From Elysia crispata (Eukaryota > Mollusca > Gastropoda > Plakobranchidae), in the NCBI GenBank assembly GCA_033675545.1, contig JAWDGP010004710.1:67001-131000 (forward strand): a DNA stretch of 64,000 bases, read 5' to 3'. This document shows, piece by piece, positions 36,058 through 48,919 of this stretch. The notes below the pieces were generated by a model that saw nothing but the letters and a program-made list of their open reading frames with translations, did no database searches and had not been told where the DNA came from. Position numbers and translations under genes: made by a program. The stretch's first letter is position 1. Each line of letters starts with the position of its first letter.

Positions 36058-36573
36058 TCTCTCTCGTGCTCTCTCTCTCTGCCTTTCTCTTTCTCTTCTT
36101 TTATTCTTTCTTTTCCCCTTCCCACACACACGCACACAAAGATGCATTCTCTTCTTTGATTTCAGTCTTCCTTGTGATGTGGGTGATGAAATTGTTTAAA
36201 ATATAAGTTGCAGTTGCAGACACGGAAAGGAGAGTTAGGAAACTCTCGGTTAACTTCTAATGCGGTCAGCGCCTCAGCAACTTCTCGTTATCATAAACTG
36301 GTTGCGGCAGTCTAATCATGATATCACAAAATTTAATGTTTTCGCATCAGTCTGATTTTGTGATTAGTATATCAATTAACGGCAAGAGTTGTTCCTTATC
36401 ATTGATATCTCAGAGGTCTGACTCTGTATTTCACTCTCTCAAATTCACACGATCTCTCATATGTCTATCTTTATTATTACCTGGAATCTTAAAGTCATAT
36501 CAAATAATACACGATCATTCACGTTCACTTACCCAGTCTTGTACTTCACAAAACGAGACACGTAGAGGGGAAA

Positions 36574-36575
<2 letters not shown>

Positions 36576-36644
<69 letters not shown>
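36576..36644. repeat. (AG)n microsatellite
   Basis: About 34 AG units, opposite in strand polarity to the (CT)n tract 500 bases to the left. Confidence 0.97.
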
Positions 36645-36647
<3 letters not shown>

Positions 36648-36852
36648 CTTCACATACATACACACAGACGGGGGTGAGATAAGGGGAAAAAGTAATGGAG
36701 AGACTGTACGTGTGCTAGGGTGAACAGAGAAGTAAGTAGAGATGAAGTGATCGAGAGGGGGGAAAAAGACTGAGAAAAGCAGGGGAGAGAGATGGATACA
36801 CAGAGACAGGGTAGTGGAGGAGAGGCCAAAGAAAGACAGAGTGAGAGGCAGC

Positions 36853-36856
<4 letters not shown>

Positions 36857-36916
<60 letters not shown>
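36857..36916. repeat. (GA)n microsatellite
   Basis: About 30 GA units inside a purine-rich region that extends from roughly 36540 to 37330 on the plus strand. Confidence 0.97.
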
Positions 36917-36919
<3 letters not shown>

Positions 36920-37696
36920 GGCGGCGGGGAAAAAGGGGAGGGGGGTCAAGAGACAGAAAGAAGCACGGGGAGACAAAGATAAAGAGAGAGAAGGAAGAAA
37001 GCAGTAGACAATGAGATAAAGATTTTTAAAAACAATGTGCAGGTACATACATGGACAAAGCTGAGAGATTGGAAGAGGAAGATTGAGAGTCCGACAGATA
37101 GATAAGCAGAAACAGAATGAGAGGGCAGAGAAAGAAACAAAGAAAGATGCAGGTAGAGACAAATAGGGAGGCTGAGGGTGAGAGAGTTAGCTGGAAAGGG
37201 ACATGAAGACGTTAATAGAGTTATAAGGGGGAAAAGCAGAGTCAAAGACAGTTTACGACAAACAGAAAGACCGAGAAAGGAAGGAAGAAATGCTTTTTCT
37301 ACTAGGCTACTGTTTTCCGAAAGTAAATTAAAGACTTCACTCAGCCAGCAGGCGATTACACTTTGCCAGCACCATAGGTGCCTCTTCTTTTTAGCTCGTC
37401 GGTGTAATTGACTATTATGAAGAGTATTGTAAGTTTTTATGTTTAACCCACGAAATCCGGGGCGTTATGAGAGGCAGGCAGGTGTATAGGGTGAAAAGAC
37501 AACGAGGAGACTCTGCGAGAGACTAAGGGGGCGTTAAACAATATTTAACACTAGAAGGGAAAAGTGACAAGAGTGCAAAGAAACCAGTAGGGCCTGTGGG
37601 ATGCTGTATGCAGTGCAGTAATGAGTGGGCGGGCCGAGAAATATGTTGACAGTCCTTTTATCACCGAGCGTTAACTCTGACACACCCTGTCTGATT

Positions 37697-37750
37697 TTAT
37701 TTATTTATTTATTTTTTTTTTTTTTTTTTTTTTTTTTGGGGGGGGGGGGG
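37697..37750. repeat. (TTTA)n, poly(T)-poly(G) tract
   Basis: Three TTTA units, then about 25 T, then about 13 G without a break. Confidence 0.95.
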
Positions 37751-39206
37751 CTCCTTGCTTTCTTGCATGAATGCAGAATACAGAAAACTTTTTAAATCCT
37801 CATGGGGAAAATTCAATAATTATTATAGGCTCCCAAAACTTTCATTACATATTCATAGATACATAGTAACATAGAAGGCCTATACTGAAAGGCAAAAATA
37901 ATATGATACCAAAACAAGTTGCAAAGAAAATGTATTAAGAATAAGTTATTAATAATTGAAAGGGCGAATAAGGTTAATCTTATCTTATCATAGAAACACA
38001 TTTCCCCCAATAAAATCCTTCGAAAGATCTCATATATGATATAGATTGACCTAAAAACAAAAGAAATATGTATATCTCCTTTCTCACTAGTGGTATCTTA
38101 ATATATTTTCTGTATGAGCGATTTTTCATAAACGCAATAGAGAGGATGAGACTAACTTGCCAGTTATAGTTTGTATGACTTTCTTCGCCATGCGTTGTCT
38201 AGATATTGTTTTAATCACATTACCCTTTACCTAGATCCCATCCGGCTTTCTTAATTGCTTTATTTAGTTGATCACTGCCTTGATTAAACATCGCCCCCCC
38301 CCCTCTTTTTTTTTTTTTTACATGGGATCCGAAAGAAAAAACACTGAATGCACAAAATTGATGTAGTATAATAATTAACATCACAGAAATGAGCATTATG
38401 ATTCCATGAAATTGGTGCAACTAGATGGTAATTACATCATGATAATTATAGGCATATATATATTTTCTTTTTAATCATCTGCCCTATGAATCTCTCTGTG
38501 TTGTTTCATATTCTTGTTTATGTGTCTGATGAAGGCATGAAGCCGGAAGTTTATGTGCTGCAAATTGTTTTATAATATTTAGAGCTGCACTATACTGTTA
38601 TTTTTCTATCCTTTTTTGACGGTGCTCCTTATATTTTTAAGTAGAATTTTTCTAGCCATTTCTGATTTCACTTGCTCACTCCTCGGCATAGTGCCGGCGT
38701 AAGTACTCTGTGCGCCGTGTCTCTTTTAGGATCCTCAATGCAGATTCATCGCCGTCGCCTGGCTAGCGAAATTAAACTGCTAATCCAGGCTCTAGTACGA
38801 ACCTTTTTAATCATTATTTGCATTAAAAAAAATGTGACAATTTTGTAAAAGACACGAATAACAGAACTTAAGTGAAGAGCGTCACATAAAGGACCAATCC
38901 GTAATAATCAATAAATAATTGTCTCTTTTCTTAGACATCAATGATTGCCGATTTGTCCTTAGAATACTATCAGACGGAGTCAATATTGCAAAGGAAAAAT
39001 TTAAAAAAATTGTTATTGTTTATTTCATTGTATTTCAAATCAGTCTGTCATCCCTAGGTCTTTCACAAATTTGAACTGGACATGTAAAGTTTTCTTCTTG
39101 AGTCCTATCAAGATCTACCTTTGAAATTCTTCTGTACTTTATTTAATTCTGAAGACTGATCTTCCTGCACTTGTTCCTGGCTAGCAGTTGTTTTATGATT
39201 GTAAAA

Positions 39207-42200
39207 ATGGCGACCTCGGTTGACACTCTCGAGCAGAGAATAGCTGCCTTAGAAAATCTTGTGTACGGCGATGTTGAAAAGGATGCCGACTACCCTAAGG
39301 TATTATCCTAAGCACTCCCTATCTTTCACTGCCTAGATTTCAGGTGGAGATTAAATCGAGATCAAAATTAAACCAAGATAGCCTAGTGACGGAAGATGAA
39401 ATCTTGATTAAATCTGTGGTCTGGGGATAGATGCTGATCTAGAAATCTAGATTCAAGATGTATCTTGTAAGTCATAGCCTAAAAGGAAAATTCCTGGATC
39501 TAGATGTATTGATCTTGACCCTATTTGAAGATGATCTTTTGGAAATTGTTCTATTCAGAAAGTTATAGGCCTAAGCTTTAAACTTTTTTTTTTAATGGGT
39601 CATATAATTATTATAATGTTGACAAAATTAAGCCTTAATTTTCCTTACTTTTCACAACTAAGACTCAGGTTGTAGGAGTTCAATGCAAAATAGTTTTATT
39701 GTATTTTAAATGTGTCCCACGCAAGGCTATGAAACGTTTTGGATTTTATTTCACCTTGATTTTTAACTTGAAGGTTTTATGTGTATGTTACGTGTTAGTT
39801 TGTTACAATCATGAAAATTTCATGAGAAAGTGAAAACTTTAATTTGTTTTGCTTATTCTATAAGAATATACTTAAGAATAAAAAGATATGGATTTTTGCA
39901 TCGTATTAAATAATATTTGAACAAAGAATATACACTTTTCTCTCATGTCTATAGGTTCAGCTAAGAAAAACAAAGTTTGGATTCAACTTCATCTCTTTTA
40001 ACTGAAACTTTCAATTTATATTATAAATATACAATTTATTTTTGTGTTTGTCAAAAACTGCATGAAGTGCCATCTCCAGATTTTGTACAAAGGCTGTTCA
40101 TTGCATGTGTATGACTGTATCCTTTGCCACTATAACTAAAATAAGAATCAAGACTTAAAAGTATACTATAATAATTTAGTATTAGTATTGTAAGTTGTAA
40201 GGTTCACCTGCACCTTCTTTTTAATTCTGCTACCCAGAAAGGTGACAATAGCAGTTTAAATGATCGGAGGAAAAAAACTTGTAGCCAATTTGAATAAAAA
40301 ATCAAATCATCCTTAGTACTTCACATGTTTGAGATCCATTTTTTGCTGTTAGTGTTAGATCTACTCACCATTATAGAAACACCCAAGCGATGTTCTACAT
40401 TTCTATCAAAAAATATATATGACTTCTATACATTACAACTGGCCATAAACCAAATACACACTTTATAAATGCAAACTTACAAGAAATCATAACTTTAGAT
40501 CTAAAATCTATCTACTTTTGGAAGAAATTAAAAAGAACTTTATTCACAAAGTTAAATTGCAAAAAGAGTAGCTTAATATCATTTATTGTAGACATTAACA
40601 TCAGTGCATGAAAATTAAGTTTCAGGGGTCTTTCCAAGTGGATTGTGTCTTCATAATATTATCGGTAGATGTGTTTCACCCATCATCATATGGGTCAAAC
40701 AAATATTTATCAGTGCATTTCATGAAAAATCAATGCACTGTGGAACAAGAGGATCTAAAAGTTCATTGCTTTTGAAAAATATACAACCTTTCTTTTTAAG
40801 TTTAAGAATAGAAGTACTTCAAAACAAATAACTTAGTTCATATCCATCAGCACAAAAGGGAATACAATAACTTATTTTTATAAGTAAACATATATTCAAT
40901 TTTTGGGAAATCTTGAGAGTTTCCTGTTGAAAATGTCTTGTACTTTTTAGAGATAAAAGGTTTTCAAGTTGAGGTTCTATTCTCAAAATATAAAAATCTT
41001 TTTTAAAAGGGACATTTCTGTATTCATCACAATTCAAATGGTGTTTCTTTTCATTTTCTTTGGTTCATTTTATTGTTAGATTGACCAGTGTGAAAATTCA
41101 ATTTTATCCGACCTACAACTTGAAAAGCACATGGTGTGCTATTGCATGGACATAACTAGTAACCTGCATTTTGCGGACTGAAACTTGAGTTATAGATTTG
41201 CTCCTCCAAAGGATGTTACTTCTTGCATTTCACACATACTGACAAATGGTGCATTGTATTGTTTTTGTTGTAAATTTTAACTTATATTAATTGACATACA
41301 GTGAGATAGTTTTAAAGTATGAAAGTTCAAAGTATAAAGGAATGCGAAGATGAAGCCAGACCAGGAAACTGTTGTAGAAGATTTCTACATATTCAACTTT
41401 GTAAAATCATAAGTGCTTTAAATACTAGATGCATCTTGTAAATTCATTGGCTGTTGAAGTAAAGCTGCCTGCCTCTTATTTGCTTGTTGCTTTGATGAAT
41501 AATAATTGGCATTATTCTGGGATGTTTGATGTGCATTTTCATTTCAATTCCACTTGCACAGTTTTCCTGCTTCATTTTTTATATCCTATTAGTCTGGGAG
41601 CGATTCAGTCTCTCTGTTATCTGTGTTTTAATGTTCAGTTTTTCCATCTCTAAAAGATATCTTGCAATGAAAAAAAATTCGTTTTCTTAATTTTTTTATT
41701 TTTTTATTTTTTTTTTTTGGGGGGGGGGAGGATTAATTTATTTATTTATAATTTTTCTTTTTTTTGTGTTCTTTCAAATTTTATTGGGCTGCTTTTGAAA
41801 TTATTACATAAATACTATTTTATCTAATAGTGTAAAACCTAGTCATCTCATTGTTAGTTGCTAGTAGAAACACCAGTTTCCTGCAATTTATTAATGTAAG
41901 GTACAAGAATGTTGGAGAAACAAAGTTCGAGCTTTCAGAGCATAGGTGAGAATTTTCTAGACATGCAACTGTTTTACTGTTCCAAGTGCACTAATTACCT
42001 TTAGCTATAAAGGAAAAGTTGAACTCCTTTCATTTTAAGGAAGCCAACAAATGGAACAAATATGATGGAGTTATTTAACACAAATTGTAATGAACAATTC
42101 TCTAGAACATTGCCAACATTTTTACAAAACGAGATAGAAAAATTTTAACAAAGACAGAAAAAGACTGATTTTTTGCTTCCAAAGGCAACTAGGAGAGAAA

Positions 42201-45200
42201 CTTCTAACAATATCCTCCCATTTTCAGCAAAGATTTGTCCACTATAAAGTAAAAGTAGTCGCATATATCTGAAATTCTGGGATAAGTAATTGTTTCATAA
42301 TACACAAAACAAGATACTGATAGTGATACATTCTTTTGCAAATTAAGAAAAAAAAATGTCAGCTGATGCCTGGTTTGATTGTTTTAACGTAATGATAATT
42401 TTATTTTCTGTGGCACTGGCAGCTACCAGACAGATGTTATGAGGAGTGATTTCTGGTAGTCATAAATATAAAATAAGGCATCATTGTGTACAGAAAATGA
42501 AGTGTTCACAATTCTCAAAAAATTCGTGTGCAATGATTTTGAAACACTATATGAACTAGATGGAAATATTTAATGAATAAAAATCAAATTCCCTCTGTTA
42601 TAATGAAGTCCTTTTAGAAGGGTTATTCTTCTTTTCACAGGTGATCTGAATGTGATCAATTTGTAAGAATGATATACATTAATTATCATACTTGTCTTTT
42701 GAATCTTTAGGAAACAATCTGTTAACAAAGTGTTATTGTAATCACTGCTGAGCACTACCTTTACTTTAAGTTTAAAGTTTTGACAGGTTCATATCCACAT
42801 GAAATATAATAATCTTATTTTTATTTTTTTTTCAAACATTCCAGATTTAGTTTAATAAAGGAGGGAAAATAAGAGAACAGGTTCTTTATAAAAAAAAAAA
42901 ATTAAAGAGGAAAATAGGACTGAGGTAGCATGTCTTTTGACATAATTAAATATAAATGGGTTGGTTTTTTTTCACTTCTAATTTTCATGTATAAATAAGC
43001 AGTCACTGAAAATCATTTTGCTTTAATTGCCACCCATATTAAGCCATGTAAAAAAGTTTTAGATAAGTGAGTTCTTGTTATTGGTGTCTGCATAATATTG
43101 GGCTGTTTGTTGTGATTACCTGATATTGATACTATGTTTTTTTGTTTTATCACTAAATGCATTTTGTTTTTGCTCGCTTAGGCATGCTTGTTTTTTGTTT
43201 TGTTTTTTGTCCTTTAATCCACAAATCCCAAAGAAACTGTCTTTGCTTTTTTTTCCCTCCAGAACGTAAAGAACAAAACCCCAGTAAGTGTTTTACTGTT
43301 AACATTTTTTTCGTTTATTTTACTGCATTATTTTTCTTGAAGAGTTTTTTGTTGTAGTTATGTCATTGTTTTCAAGTTTACTTCATATAACATTCAAATT
43401 TCTTAAAATTATTCTGTAAGCAGAAAAGCAAATTAAAACTAAAAACTCTACTAGACTGTGTAAAGTATTTTTTATGCTTGTTAACACCTTGTTCTGTGTC
43501 ACATTCCTGCATTTTGAGCATTTACTTTAAGTGTTTGTTGTATGATTATTCTTTCTGAATACAAGATTCAGTGTGTATATAGCACATACATACTTATACA
43601 TAAGATTAGTTTTTTTTTGCCTATCACCAACAGTGTTTGGAGAGTCTCCTTGAAATTCAAAGAAAAATGGAATCAGCATTGGCAGGGAAAAAGAGGGCAG
43701 CTTTGCTTTTTGAAAAATGTAAGTTTTTTTAATATTGATTCAGTTAAATTTTTTAAAGATTTTATTTTGTCAATTTAAATGATGGCAATTTAACCCTTTG
43801 TTGTTCAACAATAATTTTTCAAACATCCTACAAATGGACTTGAATTACACCTTTTATATCTTATAAATATCTGTAGGAGAAAGGTAGAGCCCCTTCCCCC
43901 AATTTTTTTTTTATTGTTGCATATGGTGCTAGAGCAAGGGATTTCAGGGGTTCAAAGTGTTAGTGTTAAACTTATCATTTTATGCTCAATCTTATGGCCC
44001 CAAATAGAAATTCACTTCTTTATTTGAAATAATGATTGGTTTGGCGCTTTTATTTGTCTTTTTCATGTATGATTTAATAACATTTTATAATTTTTATTGT
44101 GGCAGTTGTTAACATGGACTGATTGCACAATTTATTTGAACTGTACTTTTTTATTTGTCATTTCCTAAAAAAAAACCAAGGGTGTTGGAAATCTTTGACC
44201 TCTGCTTTCAGGGGTATTTTTTATGTAGCCATTGTTTGAAATTACAAGTATGATAATTAGCTCCTAAGTTTAGTTTTATAATTAAACTCTTAAAATCGTA
44301 CCTTCTTTTTCACAAAGTGCCAGATCTCAAAAAGTTTATTGACCATGCCTACACCGATGGGCTTACACTTTCTGATGATGCAAGACAAGAAGCTGTTTTA
44401 TCAGGTATATGATATCCTCAGTTAGTGTCTCTGGTTTAAAATGACATTCATGGTTTCATGGGGTTTATAATTCATTGTAGCATCATAAACTTTTCTCTTT
44501 GTAAGAATGGAGAGTGAAGGGGGATGGGGGCAGTAAATTTTTCACTCTCTCAATAAGGCTGACTCTGTTTCCTTGCTGATGTTATTTTTTTTTTGTAAGA
44601 TATCCATCTCATAATTTTTTTATTTACATGCAGAAAAAAATGCATTTACTTTTCATCTTTGGGAGGGGCTATGAATATAGGAATGTATTTTTTATAAATC
44701 TGAATTTTTCCTGAAATAATATCTCTGTGTCTTCAAACATTCTAATGAATCATATTGATAATTTGATTGCAAAATGATTGTGTGCTTTTTATTCCCCATC
44801 ATAAACTGCTGATCCCTAATTTTAATTGCTTTAACCTTATGTGCAATGATGATGTTTTAAGAAGTTTGCATTTGTTTTGCAGAGTCAGACTTTTTGAGGG
44901 AGCAGTCCACACTTTTGCAAAAATTATCAGAAAATGAAAAAAATATTCAAAGTGAGCACATAAGTGGTAAGTGAAGTTTTGCAGAGCCAGATAATTAACT
45001 TTTGTCATATTAAGGTTCTTTCATGTATAATGTTACTAACAAAAAGCGAACTAGCTACAAAAAAGATTGATGTGTATAATGCAGTCAAGATGTGCAGTTC
45101 TTATCAAGATATCTTTGACAAAAAAGATTATTTTCTGTTTTGGATTATTGAACTTTAGCTGCAAGCTAATTTATTATGCAATTTTTATAAATAGAAGATT

Positions 45201-47549
45201 GAAAATTAATTATTCCAGCTGTTTTTAGAAAATGGAATATCTCTTTAGTCTTTAAATCAATGATGTGTTGAATAAAGAAAGGACATAAAAATATTCTTGA
45301 CTTCAACTTAATAGCTGATGAGAGACCACCATCATATTGCTTTTACAATCATTGCCATTCTGGAGAACTACTGATTCTTCTCTTTTATACTGGAATTGCA
45401 TACAAGAATGTAAACTCTAGCCCAAGAGCTTTAGTTTTAACTGCAGTTGTCTCAATGTAATCTTGACATTATCCTTTTCCTTTTTCTTTGCAAAGATCTC
45501 TAAAATTTAAACCAACTAGAGTAGAACATCTAGGTTATTTTTAGTTAGAGGCGTATATGTCATTCATTTTAAGTGCATGTGGCAATGCTCTCATCTGAAG
45601 GCTCCCATAATACATGGTAGTTAACACCACATTTAAATGTGTATATATATAGAGAGAGATAGGGTTTTTTTAGACTTTCTATGTTTAAATCATTTCTTAA
45701 CCCTTCAAACAACGTGCTGCGAGTGTGACTATCTTTTATAAATCTGATAAATAGACCTAATAAATCTACCTATAGATAATTTTCAGTGTGTAACCTGCAT
45801 CTAACCTCTCAACTATTTGAGCTTCCAAATGCATGAAAAAAAAAGGAGAAGTGTAGATTTATCAGATACCTAAAAATATCAAATTTGCACATGTACAATC
45901 TCATTTATCTTCTCTAAAGGGGTAAGAAAATGACAATGATGCGCATAACTAAAGGACTTTTTTTTATATAAATAGAAGCACTCAGGGGGAATTTTATAAA
46001 TACATTCACAGGTAAAATCTAAATAGTATTTATTCTCCTTGTTTATTTCTTTTTTTTTGTTCTTTAAGCCGTGCCCAAATTTACAGAAAAACTGCAAACC
46101 CTAAGCCAAGTGCAGTTAGAACAACAGGTATGCGTGAATGTTTTGAACAAGTCTTCTCATGTTTTTCTATGGTTAAACAATCAGCCATTCATCAAATATA
46201 AAATGTGAATTGAGTACTTTATAAGTTTATTGTTGTATGGAATCTGAATATATGACAATTATTATTTGAATTTGTTAACTGAGATTTGCCCCACAATTTT
46301 TAAATGACATAATATCAGAACATTTTTCTGGGTCTTAAGGTGTGGCAACTGAACTGAATTAGATATCAGATTTGATTGGTAATGTCTTTGAAATCACAAG
46401 AGTACAAAAATTTTTATGAAGTCCAACTTTTCATATAGGTTTTAAAAAACGTGTCTGCCTTTAATATATTAATTCTTTCTGATTTTCTTAAAAACTTATA
46501 CAGGATACAGTTTCATATCTGAATGAAGAAAGCAGAAGGATTCTTAATTCCTACAACAATATTGTATCCTTTTTATTCAATTGAAAAAAAAGACAGGCTT
46601 GACAGTCTCTTTGAACTTGCCACAAGTCATTGACATGGAAATCCTTGCAGGCCCATGATAAAAGCTGGGAATTTTTTGTCTTTTTTGTTTCCGTTCATAT
46701 TTTAACTGATCTTGCTTCTTCAACAACTTTATTGGGTTATATTGTTCTTAAGGATATTCTTGTTCTTCAGTCCTCTTTTGGAGCACTCAGCATCACATCA
46801 TTTCTTTTAAGAATGCTTTTAATGTAATAAATTTTTAAAAAAATAATTTTTTTTTATTTTTTTTGACAGGCGTATGATAGAATTCTAAAATAATTCCAAA
46901 AGTTATACCTAAATCAATGTTTTGAATATCCTAAACTATGGACCAATCAAGGGCTTGTCAAATGATTTTGCAGTCATCAATCTAGCGGTAAGGTTCCCCT
47001 CTCACAATAAATGTTTTAATAAAATAATGGTCCTTTTAACTGTAGTTCAAGAAAAATAGTAAAATTAAGAAATATTTGGGAAGTCAAACTTTTTCAAGGA
47101 AAACACTGATGCTTAGTTCAATAATTTTTTTAAAAAATCATAAGATTGTCAGGCACATCCCTTAAAATACTTTCCAGCTCTTCAAAGTTGTTCTGAAAAT
47201 CAAAGTCCTTAGATCATATCACTCTCAGAGCTTGATATATTAAATATTGATAAACTAATTGTAGGATCAGACCAAAATAGTCATATTTGGTTATTATTAC
47301 TTTTTGATTTTAATGAGAACAAAATTAGTCTTTTTTTTTCCACTAAACATAAATTAACAAAATAAAATGCTTGTCCTATCCCTACAGTTTTTTTTTAAAT
47401 GATTCTCCACTTTTAGTGAATTTTTATTTTTTTCTGTTTAGTTACTTCCTTTACATATAAATATTCAGGTATCCCTTCTGTCAAAGCAGTTTGTGGTGTG
47501 GGATGAGACGTTAACCAAACTGGAGATTCAAGCATCCCAGAGAAAGTAA
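39207..47549 (+). CDS. DCTN3: Dynactin subunit 3 (p24/p22)
   Basis: Eight exons: 39207-39299, 43263-43283, 43634-43718, 44318-44404, 44883-44966, 46069-46127, 46504-46563, 47469-47549 (TAA); 570 nt, 189 residues (human 186). The start ATG follows GTAAAA and opens MATSVDTLEQRIAALENLVYG, matching the family's N-terminal coiled coil. Other conserved blocks are AVPKFTEKLQTLSQVQLEQQ and LLSKQFVVWDETL near the end. Almost wholly helical. Known role: part of the dynactin shoulder, with p50 and p150, which links dynein to cargo. The second exon is only 21 nt and adds seven residues between the first helix and the rest. Intron 1 (3.96 kb) is much the longest. All introns are GT-AG. Confidence 0.95.
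39300..43262 (+). other. DCTN3 intron 1
   Basis: Nearly 4 kb of AT-rich DNA with no exon, tRNA or transposon recognised. The first 250 bases contain several GATCTAGA/AAATCTAGATT-like short palindromes. A T12-G10 tract lies at 41707-41728. Reading frames such as 41429-41653 have no family signature. Confidence 0.6.
41707..41728. repeat. Poly(T)-poly(G) tract
   Basis: About 12 T followed directly by about 10 G, within DCTN3 intron 1. Confidence 0.93.
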
Positions 47550-48892
47550 CATTGTCACTATTCATTTTTAAGTTTTTCTTCCTTTAAACTGGGACTTGGT
47601 GTACAAACAATGCTTTCTGGATGGTTATAACAACATAATGAGTTAGACATTAGGTTTTCTGAGTCAATGAAGACAATATCTTTTTTAAAAGGTATATTTC
47701 TGGTTCAGCCTTTCCTTGTAACAGATAGTTGACAAACTTTCTTACAAAGCTGAGGTGTGAGGGGCATTTCTAAGATGTACATAAAGAGGATGCTACTTTG
47801 GAAAGAAAACTTTTTAGTATTTATCATTTATTTTTGTAGAAGGATGGCAGTGGATGTATATGCTGATCATAGTCAACATTATCTAATTTGGTTTTCTTTT
47901 CTTTTTTTTTTTGCTTTTTTTGTTTTTAATTTTAACATTTCATTAAAAACGCTTATATGGTTTAGGTTGGAAAACATTAATTGTAGAGTGGGAGGATTTT
48001 CATTTTTATCTGCTTAGCTCTTACAATTTACTGTGGGCTAAAACTCTGAAGACCTTAATTGTCGAAATGTTATATGACCTTTTTTATCATCAGATCAAAG
48101 TTGATCTTTCAGTGTCAAAGTCCATTGGAATCTCATGCTGCAACATTATAATTATGTCCATGAATTAATTTGCGACACATTTATAAAATTTACAGTCTCA
48201 CTGCTATTGTTATTGCGTGTCTGGTACTTTACAGTTATGAAAAAAAAAACAACGTATTTTTTCATATTGTTTATATAAGCATTGTCAGTTTGCCTTAGTT
48301 GAAGAGGAATGCTTTTTGTACAGAAATCTTTTTTTTTCTCTTCGTAATGGTCCATTATTGTGCATTATGTCTGTGTTGCTTGATTCTTTGTCTTAAGATA
48401 CAGCAATTTACAATTGCGACTTACATTTTTAAATGTTATTTCGTTAAGTAGGCATTTGTATCATGTGATATTCTTTGTTCAGTGAGTAAATGTAAGTGGG
48501 TATGGAAAAAAAGTTTGAGAATGATTCTGACATTCTAACCTATTTTGTTTTTGAAGCCCTCTTGAAATTCATGTCTTGTACTAAGAGTGCTATGTTATTA
48601 AGTTCATTGCAATTATCTGGAGGTTTATGATATTTTAGGGGATATGCCGGGGTTTTGTTTTCCTACTTTTTAACCTTTCTCATTTATCAATCCATAATAT
48701 ATTGTCTTGACACTGTGATAAAGCCTTCTTGAGTTCACGTTAATATAAGTGAATTATCGGAAAGATTTTTTAGCTTACATTGATAGGTTTGGGGAGTGAT
48801 TAAGCCAGGTAGGTCAATTATCATTTAGTGCTGAAAAAATGCTATAGAAAAGAAATCGCTTTTAAATTCAAGTGCATTACAGACTTGTTCAA

Positions 48893-48919
48893 TTTTTTTT
48901 TTTTTTTTTTTTGGGGGGG
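48893..48919. repeat. Poly(T)-poly(G) tract
   Basis: About 20 T followed directly by 7 G, then AAGGGGG, downstream of DCTN3. Confidence 0.93.

Noticed and set aside
38521-38640. CTGATGAAGGCATGAAGCCGGAA, reminiscent of transposon 3' flanks
   Set aside because: Too short and too degraded to assign to any family.
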